Origin: Acetobacter papayae JCM 25143
GTDB lineage: Bacteria; Pseudomonadota; Alphaproteobacteria; Acetobacterales; Acetobacteraceae
Length of the DNA stretch: 64,000 bases
Reading direction: 5' to 3'
NCBI RefSeq assembly: GCF_000613285.1
Contig: NZ_BAIN01000008.1
Span: forward strand, 1 to 64,000
The notes beneath the pieces were generated by a model, which saw only the letters and a program-made list of their open reading frames with translations, had not been told where the DNA came from and made no database searches. A program made the translations under genes and the position numbers. Positions 44,714 to 55,644 of the stretch are shown here, piece after piece; the stretch's first letter is position 1; each line of letters starts with the position of its first letter.

Positions 44714-45201
44714 TGAGCACCCTGTCCAATACGCTGCGTTCCTTCCTGCTCAAGGAAATTGTCTCGGGCATGGCATCGACGTTTCGTATGATGTTTCAGC
44801 CCAAGGTGACGCTGAATTACCCGTACGAAAAAGGGCCGCTTTCTCATCGTTTCCGGGGCGAGCATGCCCTGCGGCGCTATGCCAACGGGGAGGAGCGCTG
44901 CATTGCCTGCAAATTATGCGAGGCAACCTGCCCGGCGGAGGCCATTACCATTGAAGCGCAGGAGCGTGATGATGGTTCGCGCCGCACAACGCGCTACGAT
45001 ATCGACATGACCAAATGCATCTATTGCGGCCTGTGCGAGGAAGCCTGCCCGGTGGATGCGATCGTTGAAGGCCCGAACTATGAATTTGCCACGGAAACCC
45101 GTGAAGAACTCATGTACGACAAGAACCGCCTTCTTGCGAATGGTGACCGCTGGGAAAGCCTGCTGGCCCGTCGGCTCGAACTTGATGCGCCATACCGGTG
45201 A
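44713..45201 (+). CDS. nuoI: NADH-quinone oxidoreductase subunit I
   Basis: The 162-residue ferredoxin-like subunit carries clusters N6a and N6b. The two CxxCxxCxxxCP motifs are [12 protein letters not shown] and [12 protein letters not shown]. The intervening RYDIDMTKC and C-terminal [11 protein letters not shown] are typical. Intact; nuoJ follows after 36 bases. Confidence 0.98.
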   Translation: MSTLSNTLRSFLLKEIVSGMASTFRMMFQPKVTLNYPYEKGPLSHRFRGEHALRRYANGEERCIACKLCEATCPAEAITIEAQERDDGSRRTTRYDIDMTKCIYCGLCEEACPVDAIVEGPNYEFATETREELMYDKNRLLANGDRWESLLARRLELDAPYR

Positions 45202-45237
45202 ACAGATGCAACGCGTGACGCGGCAGGAGGTCAGCCC

Positions 45238-45957
45238 ATGATGGCGCAGCTTGTTTTTTATATCTTTACCGCCGTGCTGCTGTTTTCGGCTGTCATGGTC
45301 ATTACGGCACGCAACCCGGTTCATTCGGTGCTGTTTCTCATCCTTGCGTTTTTTAACGCATCAGGCCTGTTTCTGGTGGCGGGGGCCGAGTTTCTGGCCA
45401 TGCTGCTGGTGATTGTCTATGTGGGCGCGGTGGCGGTGCTGTTCCTGTTTGTGGTGATGATGCTTGATGTCGATTTCGGGCAGCTCCGCGAAGGGTTTCA
45501 GAAATACGCCCCTCTGGGTGGGTGTGTTGGGGGCGTGCTGTTTGCCGAACTGGTGCTTGCCTTCAGCCATTGGGAAATGGCTCCCGGCCGGGCGGCTCCT
45601 CTGGCCGCACCGGGGCTGACCAACACGGCGGCTTTGGGCGGGCTTATCTATACCCATTACGTGCTGCTGTTTCAGGCCTGCGGTCTGGTGCTGCTGGTGG
45701 CCATGATTGGCGCCATTACGCTGACCCTGCGTGAAAAAACTACGGGGCGGCGGCAGAACATTACCCGTCAGCATGCCCGCACACGCGCGGATACACTTGA
45801 AATGCTGGACCTCGAACTGGGTGAGAGCGTTGCCGACCGGGGTGGTTTCCTCCGCCCCAAGGCGTCTTACAACGAAATTGCCGTGCCGGGCTCCTACGGT
45901 CTTGTGCCTGAAAACCCACAGGACGATGCCGCCAGCAACAGGGAGAAGGGCGCATGA
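45238..45957 (+). CDS. nuoJ: NADH-quinone oxidoreductase subunit J
   Basis: This membrane subunit has five predicted helices ([37 protein letters not shown], the latter with the pi-bulge Tyr/Gly region). At 239 residues it has a hydrophilic C-terminal tail of about 70 residues rich in Arg, Asp and Glu, as in other alphaproteobacteria. The stop overlaps the nuoK start by four bases. ATG at 45238 or 45241. Confidence 0.96.
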   Translation: MMAQLVFYIFTAVLLFSAVMVITARNPVHSVLFLILAFFNASGLFLVAGAEFLAMLLVIVYVGAVAVLFLFVVMMLDVDFGQLREGFQKYAPLGGCVGGVLFAELVLAFSHWEMAPGRAAPLAAPGLTNTAALGGLIYTHYVLLFQACGLVLLVAMIGAITLTLREKTTGRRQNITRQHARTRADTLEMLDLELGESVADRGGFLRPKASYNEIAVPGSYGLVPENPQDDAASNREKGA

Positions 45958-46277
45958 ACGCCGCGATCGATGCCATAGGGCTGGGGCCTTACCTCTTTGT
46001 CAGCGCTGCTTTGTTGGTGCTCGGAGTGTTCGGTATTTTCCTTAACCGTAAAAATATCATCGTGATGCTGATGGCGATGGAGCTGATCCTGCTTTCGGCC
46101 AATCTCAATCTGGTCGCGTTTTCATCCGCACTGGGAGATTTGTCCGGACAGGTCATGGTTCTGTTCGTGTTGACGATTGCAGCCGCTGAAGCGGCAATCG
46201 GCCTGGCCATTGTAACGGTCTATTTCCGTAACCGTGGGTCCATCCAGGTTGAAGATGTCACGATGATGAAGGGCTGA
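45954..46277 (+). CDS. nuoK: NADH-quinone oxidoreductase subunit K
   Basis: The 107-residue subunit has three helices with the conserved Glu in [15 protein letters not shown] and a second in [15 protein letters not shown]. Both are essential for proton transfer in the family. It is coupled to nuoJ by an ATGA overlap, and nuoL starts six bases downstream. Confidence 0.97.
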   Translation: MNAAIDAIGLGPYLFVSAALLVLGVFGIFLNRKNIIVMLMAMELILLSANLNLVAFSSALGDLSGQVMVLFVLTIAAAEAAIGLAIVTVYFRNRGSIQVEDVTMMKG

Positions 46278-46283
46278 GCGGCC

Positions 46284-48223
46284 ATGCACACTGATCTCAA
46301 CCTGTTTTCCGTGGCTGTTCTGGCCCCCTTGGCCGGAGCAGTGGTGGCGGGGCTTGGCGGACGGCTGATGGGCGATGCCCTGGCCAAGGCCGTAACCCTT
46401 GTGTGCATGGGGGTGGCAACGCTGTGCGGCGTTGGTGCCCTGTGTGGCGCATGGGGGCAGGGCTTTCCGCATTTGAGCCTGCCGCTGGCGGAGTGGGTGA
46501 ACGCGGGTGGTTTCGAAGCGACATGGACCCTGCGGTTCGATACGCTGTCCGTAACCATGGTGGCCATGGTGCTTTCGGTTTCCCTGCTCGTGCATGTGTA
46601 CAGCGTGGGATACATGAGCCACGAAACCATGCCTGCGTATCGTTTCTTTTCCTATCTGTCGCTTTTCACCTTCGCCATGCTCATGCTGGTTTCGTCCAAT
46701 GATCTGGTGCAGTTGTTCTTCGGGTGGGAAGGCGTTGGTCTGGCGAGTTACCTGCTGATTGGCTACTGGTATGACCGCCCGGCAGCAACCGCCGCTGCCA
46801 TCAAGGCTTTTGTGGTTAACCGCGTGGCGGATCTGTTCTTCATCGTCGGGATCGGGCTGATTTACGTCGTGTTCCACACGGTGCAGTACGATGCAGTGTT
46901 CGCGACCGTGCCGCAGGTATTGCTGGCTACCTATACGGTGTGTGGCGTGCAGGTGCGGGTGCTGGAGGTTATCTGCTTCCTGCTGTTTGTAGGGGCCATG
47001 GGCAAATCGGCCCAGCTGTTCCTGCACACATGGTTGCCGGATGCGATGGAAGGCCCCACGCCGGTTTCCGCCCTGATCCATGCTGCAACGATGGTGACGG
47101 CAGGCGTATTCCTGATGGCCCGTATGTCTCCACTGCTGGAGTTTGCACCCGGCACGCGCGGGTTTGTGGTGCTGATTGGCGCGAGCACCTGCTTTTTCGC
47201 GGCAACGGTGGGCATGGTGCAGCCTGATATCAAACGCACCATTGCCTATTCCACCTGCTCGCAGCTTGGCTACATGTTCGCGGCTATCGGGGTGGGTGCC
47301 TATCAGGCGGCTGTTTTCCACCTGACAACCCATGCCTTTTTCAAGGCGCTACTGTTCCTTGCCGCAGGCTCGGTTATTCATGCCATGCATGATGAGCAGG
47401 ATATGTTCCGCATGGGCGGGTTGTGGAAAAAGCTGCCACTGACCTACGCCGTGGTGTGGATTGGTAGTCTGGCTCTGGCTGGCGTGTTTCCGTTCGCGGG
47501 ATACTGGTCGAAGGATGCCATTCTCAACGCGCTATGGGTTTCGGGTGACTCATGGAGCCATTACGGTTGGGTGCTGGGCACGGTAACGGCCTTCCTGACG
47601 GCCTTCTATAGCTGGCGTCTGATCCTGCTGGTATTCCATGGCCATGCGGCGGATGCTCACGCGCTGGAAGCCGCGCATGAAAGCCCTGCCATTATGACCG
47701 TGCCGCTTGTCTGCCTGTCTGTTGGTGCTGTTTTTGCCGGGCTGCTGCTGGCCCCGTTCTATATCGGTGCGCATCAAGCTGCATTCTGGAATGGTGCCAT
47801 TTTTAACGCACCGGGCAATTTTATTATGGAGCGGCTTGAGCAGGCTCCGGGCTGATCGCCCTACTGCCCTCGCTGGCGGGCATTGCGGGCATTGCGCTGG
47901 CGTTTGTTTTCTACAAACTCGTGCCAACCCTGCCTGCACGGCTGGCACAGGCTCTGTGGCCGGTTTACCGCTTCCTGCTCAACAAATGGTATTTTGACGA
48001 GCTGTACGATTTCATTTTCGTGCGCCCCTACGCAGTTCTGGCGCGTGCGCTCTGGAAAGGTGGCGAGGAGGGCGTGGTCGAAGGCATGCCGCTCGATGCG
48101 GTGCGCGCCACGCGCGAAAGCGCCGTGCAGGCTGTTCGGTTGCAGACTGGCTCGCTCGCTCTATACGCCTTCAGCATGCTTGGGGGGCTTGTGGTGCTGC
48201 TCACCGTGGCCCTGTGTGGATGA
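46284..48223 (+). CDS. nuoL: NADH-quinone oxidoreductase subunit L (frameshift near 47852)
   Basis: NuoL is the distal antiporter-like proton-pumping subunit with a lateral helix. Typical regions are GWEGVGLASYLLIGYWYDRP, GKSAQLFLHTWLPDAMEGPTPVSALIHAATMVTAG and STCSQLGYMFAAIG. As assembled it stops at 47853 after QAPG. One C (CCGGGCTGA to CCGGGCCTGA) continues LIALLPSLAGIAGIALAF and the C-terminal segment to 48223, giving 646 residues. Its TGA overlaps an ATG that should start nuoM, but nuoM itself is missing. Confidence 0.95.
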
Positions 48224-48285
48224 GTGCCATGTCTGGTTGTGACCTGATTTCTGTTCCCTGCTTTCCTCTGCGGAGTGCTGCGTGA
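48220..48285 (+). pseudogene. 21-codon ORF in the nuoM position (possible nuoM deletion scar)
   Basis: An ATG at 48220 overlaps the nuoL stop by four bases (ATGA). It opens a 21-codon frame, MSAMSGCDLISV then PCFPLRSAA, whose TGA at 48283-48285 overlaps the nuoN ATG. Position and coupling are exactly what nuoM would have, but a NuoM of about 490-510 residues is expected. The peptide could be the two ends of nuoM joined by a large in-frame deletion, or an assembly artefact. The ends are too short to prove homology. Confidence 0.45.
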
Positions 48286-49727
48286 TGGGTGTGTCTTCCT
48301 TCAACTGGGCGATTGCCCTCCCGGAAATCGCGCTGGCGCTGGCGGGTGTTGTCATTCTGGCCGGGGTTGTTCTGCAACCCAAGGGGGAGGGGTTTCTGCC
48401 CGCCACGGTGCTGAGTGGTGCCGCGCTGCTGGGTTGCATGGTGCTGGTGCTGGTATGCCCGCAGGGTCATGGCTACGCGGGCACGTTTGTTAATGACGGT
48501 TTTGCCCGTTTCATGAAAATTCTGGTTCTGGCGGGGGCTTTGGTCGCTGTAGTGCTGGGTGCCGGCTACCGCACGCGCGAACAGCGAACCCTGCCGTTTG
48601 AGGCCCCGGTGCTGATCCTGTTTTCCACGCTGGGGGCGATGATTATGGCGTCCTCCGCCAATCTCATGACGCTGTTTGTGGGGCTGGAGCTGTCATCGCT
48701 GTCCATTTACATTCTATGCGCGCTGGAGCGGGATAATGTCCTGTCGTCAGAAGCCGGGCTGAAATATTTCATTCTGGGCTCTCTGGCTTCTGGTCTGCTG
48801 CTTTACGGCATTTCGCTGGTGTATGGTTTTGCAGGCACCATGGAATATACCGGCCTGATCGAAGCCGTGCGTTCCGCTGCCATACCGCCCATGGGGCTTG
48901 TTGTGGGCATTGTCTTTGTACTGGTTGGGCTGTGCTTCAAGCTGTCGATGGTGCCGTTCCATATGTGGACACCCGATGTCTATCAGGGTGCGCCTACGCC
49001 CGTGACGGCTTATATGGCGGGGGCTCCCAAATTTGCCGCTTTCGCGCTGTTCCTGCGCGTTATGGCCGGGCCGTTTGGGGCCGTGGCGCCGCGCTGGCAG
49101 ATCCTGATTGAAACAGTCTCGATCCTGTCCATGGTGTATGGTGCGTTTGCGGCTATTCCGCAGACCAACATCAAGCGGCTGATGGCGTATTCTTCCATTG
49201 GGCATATGGGGTATGCCCTTATGGGGCTGGCAGCGGCTTCCATGGCCGGATTGCAGGCTACTCTGGTCTATCTGAGCGCGTATCTGATCATGAATGCGGG
49301 GACATTTGGCTGTATTGCGGCCATGCGCCGTAACGGGCGTGAGGTGAACGGCATTGCCGACCTCGCCGGGCTGGGCAAGACAGACCCCGGCATGGCGCTG
49401 GCGCTGGCCATTTTTATGTTCAGCATGGTGGGGGCTCCCCCTCTGGCCGGGTTCTTTGGCAAATTTCTGGTGTTTGCTGCCGCCTGGCAGGCTGGCCAGT
49501 ATCCGCTGGTGGCGGTGGGGGCTGCGGCAAGCATTGTCGGTGCCTATTATTACCTGCGCATTGTCAAGGTGATGTATTTTGATGCACCGGATCAGGCGTT
49601 GGACCGGCCCGCGCCGGGTCTGCTGCTGGTATCGGGCGGTATGGGTCTGGCCACGGTTCTGTTCATTGCCGTGCTGGGGCCGATTCTGTCCTTCGCACAT
49701 CAGGCTGCGATTGCGCTGGTCGGATGA
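48285..49727 (+). CDS. nuoN: NADH-quinone oxidoreductase subunit N
   Basis: NuoN is an antiporter-like membrane subunit of complex I. The 480-residue product has MTLFVGLELSSLSIYIL (conserved Glu), SEAGLKYFILGSLASGLLLYG, FKLSMVPFHMWTPDVYQGAPTPV and GAPPLAGFFGKFLVF followed by GAYYYLRIVKVMYF. These distinguish NuoN from NuoM. ATG at 48285; GTG at 48282 is also possible. The stop overlaps the birA start. Confidence 0.97.
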   Translation: MGVSSFNWAIALPEIALALAGVVILAGVVLQPKGEGFLPATVLSGAALLGCMVLVLVCPQGHGYAGTFVNDGFARFMKILVLAGALVAVVLGAGYRTREQRTLPFEAPVLILFSTLGAMIMASSANLMTLFVGLELSSLSIYILCALERDNVLSSEAGLKYFILGSLASGLLLYGISLVYGFAGTMEYTGLIEAVRSAAIPPMGLVVGIVFVLVGLCFKLSMVPFHMWTPDVYQGAPTPVTAYMAGAPKFAAFALFLRVMAGPFGAVAPRWQILIETVSILSMVYGAFAAIPQTNIKRLMAYSSIGHMGYALMGLAAASMAGLQATLVYLSAYLIMNAGTFGCIAAMRRNGREVNGIADLAGLGKTDPGMALALAIFMFSMVGAPPLAGFFGKFLVFAAAWQAGQYPLVAVGAAASIVGAYYYLRIVKVMYFDAPDQALDRPAPGLLLVSGGMGLATVLFIAVLGPILSFAHQAAIALVG

Positions 49728-50469
49728 GTAACCCGGCATGGCCGTGGCGGCTTGAGTGCCACGAGGAACTGACATCGACCTCTGATTACTGCATGGAGCG
49801 GCTCAGGCAGGTGAGCCCAGTGGTCTGGCGGTTCTGGCCAGACGGCAGAGCAAGGGACGTGGCAGCCGGGGGCGGCAATGGCTGGATTCCGGGCAAAGTC
49901 TTGCCCTATCTGTTCTGCTTGATGCAGGCGTTACGCAGCAGGATGCGCTGGGGGGCTGGCCTTTTGCCGCCTCCCTTGCGTTTTATGATGGCCTTGTTGA
50001 CAGCGTGCCTGCGGCCCGTGTGCGGCTGAGCATAAAATGGCCGAACGATATTCTGCTCGACGGGCGCAAGCTCGGCGGCATTCTGATCGAGCGGGAAGGC
50101 GAGAGGCTGGTGATCGGCATGGGGGCCAACCTTCAGGCGGCTCCGGATCAGGCCCTGACCGGTCAGGGAACCGCCTGTCTTGCTCAGTGCGGTCCGGTGG
50201 GTGATGTCGAAGATGTCGCGCGCGCGGTGCTGGCGCGGCTGGGCCAGTGGTGCGATATATGGCGCAGGGAAGGCTTTGAATCTCTGCGTCTTGCATGGCT
50301 AGAAAGGGCGCACCCGCCTGGAACGCCTCTTGTCGTCAGGGGCGCGAGTACTTATGAGGAAGGGCGCTTCGCCGGGCTGACGGCGGATGGACGCCTGCTG
50401 CTGGACACGGTTGCGGGCACAAAAGTGATCGCAACAGGTGATATCCTGCTTGCGGAAGGGAGAGGCTAG
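49724..50469 (+). CDS. birA: Biotin-[acetyl-CoA-carboxylase] ligase (frameshift near 49810)
   Basis: This enzyme attaches biotin to the carrier protein of acetyl-CoA carboxylase. The N-terminus [17 protein letters not shown] is typical of the catalytic domain. One G added near 49810 (GCAGGTGAG to GCAGGGTGAG) restores [19 protein letters not shown], the biotinyl-AMP loop, and joins it to the clear downstream part with [20 protein letters not shown]. Repaired length is 248 residues. There is no N-terminal helix-turn-helix, so this is a monofunctional ligase, not a repressor. It overlaps nuoN and is followed by coaX after two bases. Confidence 0.93.
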
Positions 50470-50471
50470 GG

Positions 50472-51281
50472 TTGCTGCTCGTCATTGATGCCGGGAACAC
50501 CAATGTTGTGTTTGCTGTGCATGACGCGGAAAAATGGCGGGGCGTGTGGCGCATTACCATGCAGGCGCAGCGCACGTCTGACGAGTATGCCGTGTGGCTG
50601 CTGGCTTTGCTGCGCACACAGGGGCTGAGCCCTGCCGACGTCAAAGGGGCCGTGATCGGCACCGTCGTGCCCGCCGCCCTTTATCATCTCAGAACATTGT
50701 GCCGCCAGTGGTTTGCGGTCGAGCCACTTCTGGCTTCCGCCCGACTGGACTGGGGGTTCTCCATTCTGGTGGATAACCCGGACGAGGTGGGTGTTGACCG
50801 TCTCTTGAACGGTCTGGCCGCGCACCACAACTATGGTGGGCCATTGACCGTTATCGATTTTGGCACAGCTACGACATTTGACGTAGTAGACCGTGAAGGC
50901 AGCTATTGCGGTGGGGTGATCGCGCCGGGTATCAATCTATCGGTTGAGGCGCTGCATCAGGCGGCGGCCCGTTTGCCCCGCATTGGCATTGGGCGTCCGG
51001 TGGGAGATTCGGCCATCGGGCGCAATACGGTTTCGGCCATGCGGTCGGGTGTGTTCTGGGGGTATGTTGGTTTGATCGAGGGGATCGTCGAGAGGATCAG
51101 GCGGGAAGTGGGGCCCATGAAGGTGCTCGCGACCGGCGGTCTGGCTCCGCTCTTCTCGGAGGGAACGACTATTTTCGACCATGTGGATTCAATGTTGACC
51201 CTGAACGGGCTGCGCTTGCTGGCGGGGCGCAATCCCCTGCCAAAACTGACTGTAGAACGAGATTTTCTGACTGAAGGATAA
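50472..51281 (+). CDS. coaX: Type III pantothenate kinase
   Basis: CoaX makes 4'-phosphopantothenate in CoA synthesis. The 269-residue product has the ASKHA phosphate loop [15 protein letters not shown], the [16 protein letters not shown] motif, [15 protein letters not shown] and [17 protein letters not shown]. The start is TTG at 50472, two bases after the birA stop; no ATG nearby fits the conserved N-terminus. The birA-coaX-rnj order is common in alphaproteobacteria. Intact. Confidence 0.95.
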   Translation: MLLVIDAGNTNVVFAVHDAEKWRGVWRITMQAQRTSDEYAVWLLALLRTQGLSPADVKGAVIGTVVPAALYHLRTLCRQWFAVEPLLASARLDWGFSILVDNPDEVGVDRLLNGLAAHHNYGGPLTVIDFGTATTFDVVDREGSYCGGVIAPGINLSVEALHQAAARLPRIGIGRPVGDSAIGRNTVSAMRSGVFWGYVGLIEGIVERIRREVGPMKVLATGGLAPLFSEGTTIFDHVDSMLTLNGLRLLAGRNPLPKLTVERDFLTEG

Positions 51282-51290
51282 AACGACATT

Positions 51291-52932
51291 ATGACAGGAC
51301 AAAACGGCGATCTGCCTTTCTGCCCTTGGGTGGAACGGGCGAGATCGGCATGAACCTGAACCTGTATCGTCTGGGCGATACATGGCTTGCCATTGACTGC
51401 GGCATTGGTTTCAGCGGGAACGACACCCCGGAAGCTGAAATTCTGGTGCCGGACCCGGCCTTTATCGTGGAACGGAAAAACAGCCTCGCAGGCTGGTTAT
51501 CACTCACGCGCATGAAGACCATATTGGCGCTGTTGCCCATATGTGGCCCATGCTCGAATGCCCGGTTTACGTCACGCCGTTCGCGGCGGCCGTGCTGCGC
51601 CGCAAGCTGGCGGAAGCGCGGCTGAACGATGTGCCGATCAAGGTTGTCATGCCCGGCAGCCGTTTCAATGTCGGCCCGTTCGATATCGAATTCGTGCCCG
51701 TAACGCATTCGGTGCCCGAGGCACAGTCCATGGTGCTGCGCACACCTGCGGGTATCGTGGTGCATACGGGTGACTGGAAGTTCGATCCCGAGCCGCTGGT
51801 TGGCCCCGCGACAGACCTGAACCGGCTTGAGGAAATCGGCCGTGAAGGCGTGCTGGCACTTGTGTGCGACAGCACGAACGTCATGAAGCCCGGCCCTTCG
51901 CAGTCTGAATCCGAAGTGCGCCGTAGCATGACGGAACTGGTGGGGGAGCTTAAGGGCCGTATTGCGGTTACCTGCTTTGCCTCCAACGTGGCGCGTGTTG
52001 AAACCATTGCCATGGCAGCACAGGCAGCAGGCCGTACGGTGGTGCTGGTCGGGCGCTCCCTGCGCAACCTCGATACCGCCGCGCGTGAATGTGGCTATCT
52101 GTCGGGTGTTCTGCCGTTCCTGAGCGAGCAGGACGTGAACGACGTGCCCGATGACAAGCTGCTGATGATCATCACCGGCAGTCAGGGCGAGCCCCGCTCG
52201 GCGCTTTCCCGTATTTCGATCGACGAACACCCGAATATCTCGCTGGGTGAGGGTGATACGGTCATTTATTCCAGCCGTATGATTCCGGGCAACGAGCGCG
52301 CCATCATGGCCGTGCAGGATAATCTGGCACGCCGGGGTGTTACGGTTATTACCGACCGTGAACGCTTTGTGCATGTGTCCGGCCATGCAACGGGTGGCGA
52401 TGTGCGCAAGATGTATGACCTGCTGCGCCCGCAGCATGTTGTGCCGGTGCACGGCGAATGGCGCCACCTGACGGCACAGGCCGCTCTGGCGCAGGAAGCC
52501 GGCATTACGCCGGTGCTGCTGGAGGATGGTGATATCCTGCAGCTTGCTCCGGGCCGGGTCGAGGTGGTGGATACAGCCCCCACGGGCCGTCTGGCGCTTG
52601 ATGCGGGGCGTCTGCTGTCCATGAACGGTGGCGTGCTGGCGGCGCGGCGCAAGATGCTGTTCAACGGTATCGTTATCGGCAGCTTCGCGGTGGATGAGGA
52701 AGGCTTTGTTATTGGCGACCCCAAGGTGAGTGCACCGGGGCTGCTTGAGCCGGATGATCTGGAAAGCGTGCGCGTGCGCGAGGAATTCGCCAATGCGCTG
52801 GATATCATCCCCGATGAACTGCGTAATGAGGACAGCACGTTCCGCGATGCTGCCAAAACCGCGCTGCGTCGTGCTCTGGGCCGCAAGCTGCAAAAACGCC
52901 CGCTGGTGGATGTGCATCTGCTGCGCGTCTGA
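51291..52932 (+). CDS. rnj: Ribonuclease J (two frameshifts)
   Basis: RNase J is a metallo-beta-lactamase/beta-CASP endo- and 5'-exoribonuclease. ATG at 51291 gives MTGQNGDL. A missing G near 51314 breaks FLPLGGTGEIGMNLNLY, and a missing C near 51493 breaks the metal site, which when repaired reads LVITHAHEDHIGAVAHM. Later motifs are VVHTGDWKFDPEP, VCDSTNVM, ITGSQGEPRSALSRI and HVSGHATGGDVRKM with VPVHGEWRHL. The repaired length is 547 residues, normal. An uncorrected reading would lose the catalytic centre. Confidence 0.95.
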
Positions 52933-52952
52933 GGTGGTATGACAACATCATT

Positions 52953-52989
52953 CGCCCGAAGGAGGCCCATCGCGGGTTTCCTTTGGGCG
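52953..52989 (+). terminator. Possible terminator after rnj
   Basis: CGCCCGAAGGA (from 52953) pairs with TCCTTTGGGCG (to 52989) with one wobble across a 15-base loop. Only a short T-rich stretch (TTTGCTGTT) follows. It lies between rnj and proS. Confidence 0.5.
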
Positions 52990-53076
52990 TTTGCTGTTCT
53001 AGAGCAGAAAACAGGATCAATCATTCCGGGATGTTCCCACTCAGGGGAGCGTTCATCGTACAGGGCATAACCGACC

Positions 53077-54393
53077 ATGCGTCTTTCGCGCAGCTTCATT
53101 CCCACGCTTAAGGAAAACCCTGCAGAGGCGCAGATCGTCTCGCACAGGCTCATGCTGCGCGCAGGGCTGATCCGCCAGACGGCGTCTGGTATCTATGCCT
53201 GGCTGCCTGCTGGCCTGCGTGTGCTGCGCAATATCAGCCAGATCGTGCGTGAGGAACAGAACCGCATTGATGCGCAGGAAGTGCTTATGCCCACCCTGCA
53301 ATCTGCCGATCTGTGGCGGCGCTCGGGCCGTTACGATGCCTACGGACCGGAAATGCTGCGTATTCAGGACCGGCACAAGCGCGAACTGCTGTACGGTCCG
53401 ACCAATGAGGAAATGATTACGGACCTGTTTGGTCAGTCCGTTAAATCCTACAAGGAACTGCCGCAGGCACTGTATCACATCCAGTGGAAATTCCGCGATG
53501 AAGTGCGGCCCCGCTTCGGGGTCATGCGCGGGCGTGAGTTCCTGATGAAAGACGCCTATAGCTTCGATGTCGACTATGCTGGCGCTGTTGCGACCTATCG
53601 GCGCATGCTGCTGTCTTATCTGCGGACATTCCAGCGTTTGGGCGTGCAGGCGGTGCCCATGCGCGCTGATACCGGCCCCATTGGCGGTGAACTCAGCCAT
53701 GAATTCCTGATTCTGGCCCCTACGGGTGAAAGCGGCGTGTTTTATGACGCCGCGCTGGAAGAGCAGGACTGGCTGGATGAACCGGTTGACGTAAACAGCC
53801 CGGCGGAGCTGGAAGCCTTTTTCAACCGTGTGACCACGCCGTATGCGGCAACGGATGAAATGCACGACACCGCCGCATGGGAGAATGTGCCGGTAGAGCG
53901 CCGCCGCGAAGGCCGTGGCGTGGAAGTCGGGCATATTTTCTACTTCGGCACGAAATATACCGAGGCGATGGATATCAGCATTGCCGGGCCGGATGGCAAC
54001 AAACTCCACCCGGAAATGGGGTCTTACGGCATTGGCGTGTCCCGTCTGGCGGGGGCCATTATCGAGGCCAGCCATGACGAGAACGGTATTATCTGGCCGG
54101 ATTCCATTGCGCCGTTCAAGGCGGCTATCCTGAACCTGAAATCGGGCGATGAACTGTGCGATGCGCTGTGCGAGCGGATTTACGCGGCTGCCCCCGATGC
54201 CTTCCTGTATGATGATAGGCCGGAGCGTGCAGGCGTGAAGTTTGCGGATGCCGACCTTATGGGCCACCCGTGGCAGATTGTCGTGGGGCCGCGTGGTGCC
54301 AAGGCCGGGCAGGTGGAACTCAAGCGCCGCGCCACGGGCGAGCGGCAGGAGCTGGCGATAGACGATGCGCTGGCTCTGGTTCTGGCTGGTTAA
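53077..54393 (+). CDS. proS: Prolyl-tRNA synthetase (short type lacking the INS editing domain)
   Basis: This class II synthetase charges tRNA-Pro. At 438 residues it lacks the YbaK-like insertion found in the approximately 570-residue bacterial enzyme, as is usual in alphaproteobacteria. Motif 1 lies around [22 protein letters not shown], motif 2 in [28 protein letters not shown] and motif 3 in [14 protein letters not shown]. The C-terminal anticodon-binding domain reads [17 protein letters not shown] at 53077, intact. lolC starts six bases after the stop. Confidence 0.96.
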   Translation: MRLSRSFIPTLKENPAEAQIVSHRLMLRAGLIRQTASGIYAWLPAGLRVLRNISQIVREEQNRIDAQEVLMPTLQSADLWRRSGRYDAYGPEMLRIQDRHKRELLYGPTNEEMITDLFGQSVKSYKELPQALYHIQWKFRDEVRPRFGVMRGREFLMKDAYSFDVDYAGAVATYRRMLLSYLRTFQRLGVQAVPMRADTGPIGGELSHEFLILAPTGESGVFYDAALEEQDWLDEPVDVNSPAELEAFFNRVTTPYAATDEMHDTAAWENVPVERRREGRGVEVGHIFYFGTKYTEAMDISIAGPDGNKLHPEMGSYGIGVSRLAGAIIEASHDENGIIWPDSIAPFKAAILNLKSGDELCDALCERIYAAAPDAFLYDDRPERAGVKFADADLMGHPWQIVVGPRGAKAGQVELKRRATGERQELAIDDALALVLAG

Positions 54394-54398
54394 GCGGT

Positions 54399-55644
54399 AT
54401 GTTTGGCCCCTTTGAGCGCGCGGTGGCGGGCCGTTACCTCCGTGCTCGGCGGGGCGAACGTTTTGTTTCGATCATCGCCATTTTCTCACTCATCGGTATT
54501 GCTCTTGGCGTTGCCACGCTAATTATCGTCATGGCGGTGATGAACGGCTTTCAGGCTGATCTGATGGGCCGCATACTGGGGCTCAATGGCGATCTGACCG
54601 TCTATGGTTCAGGTCGTACCATCAGCGCTTACGAAACAGCGGCGGAAAAAGTGCGCAAGGTGCCCGGTGTTGTGGGGGCTACCCCCATGATCGAAGGCCA
54701 GGTGCTGCTGAGCGTGGTGGGTATAATACCGGTGCTGTCGTGCATGGTATGACCCCACAGGGCTTGCAGGGGCTTACGGCTGTCAGTTCCTCGCTGGTGG
54801 CGGGATCACTGAACGATTTCGGCGGTGATGATTCCATCGTGGTCGGGGTGACACTGGCCGAGCGCGCCGGGCTTATGGTGGGTTCAGGTGTAACCCTTGT
54901 TTCACCCGATGGCGCGGCAACGGCCTTTGGCACAGTGCCGCGTGTCAAAACCTACCATGTCGTGGCGATTTTTGATGCGGGGTGAATGACTACAATTCCA
55001 GCGTGGTGTTTCTCCCCATGCAGGCGGCGCAGGTATATTTCCAGATGCCCGGGCAGGTCACGCAGATCATGGTCATGACGGATGACCCCGAGCATGTGCG
55101 GCCAGTCACGCTGGCAATCAGCCGGGCTCTGGCTGATCCGGGCCTGCGGGTCATGGACTGGACCAATGCCAATAACGCCCTGTTTGGCGCGGTTCAGGTG
55201 GAACAGAATGTCATGTTCCTGATCCTGACGCTGATCATTCTGGTGGCAGCCTTCAATGTCATTTCCTCGCTGATCATGATGGTCAAGGACAAGACCGCAG
55301 ATATTGCCGTCCTGCGCACACTAGGGGCGAGCCGCGGTGCCATCATGCGGATTTTTCTGATGTGCGGAGCCTTTGTCGGGGTGAGCGGCACCGTGGCGGG
55401 AACGCTGCTTGGTGTGGTGTTCTGCGTGAATATCGAGCGGATCAGGCAGGCATTGCAGAAGCTGACAGGCACCAACCTGTTCAACCCCGAAGTGTATTAC
55501 CTTGAACATCTGCCGGCCAAGCTGGTGTGGGGGCAGGTGGCGGAAGTGATCGTGATGGCGCTTGGCCTCTCGCTGCTGGCCACGCTGTACCCCTCATGGC
55601 GTGCCGCGAAAACCGACCCGGTGGAGGCCCTGCGCCATGAGTGA
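54399..55644 (+). CDS. lolC: Lipoprotein-releasing ABC transporter permease LolC/E (two frameshifts)
   Basis: LolC/E with LolD extracts lipoproteins from the inner membrane for transport to the outer membrane. The N-terminus [47 protein letters not shown] shows the conserved cytoplasmic stretch and first helix. A missing G near 54716 and a missing A near 54982 split the periplasmic domain; repairs give [16 protein letters not shown] and [14 protein letters not shown]. Three C-terminal helices follow, ending [18 protein letters not shown], the family signature. Repaired length is 415 residues. It overlaps lolD by eight bases. Confidence 0.94.

Noticed and set aside
46122-47333. A 403-codon antisense frame over nuoK/nuoL
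   Set aside because: His/Gln-rich shadow of membrane-helix codons; nuoL on the + strand has all conserved regions.
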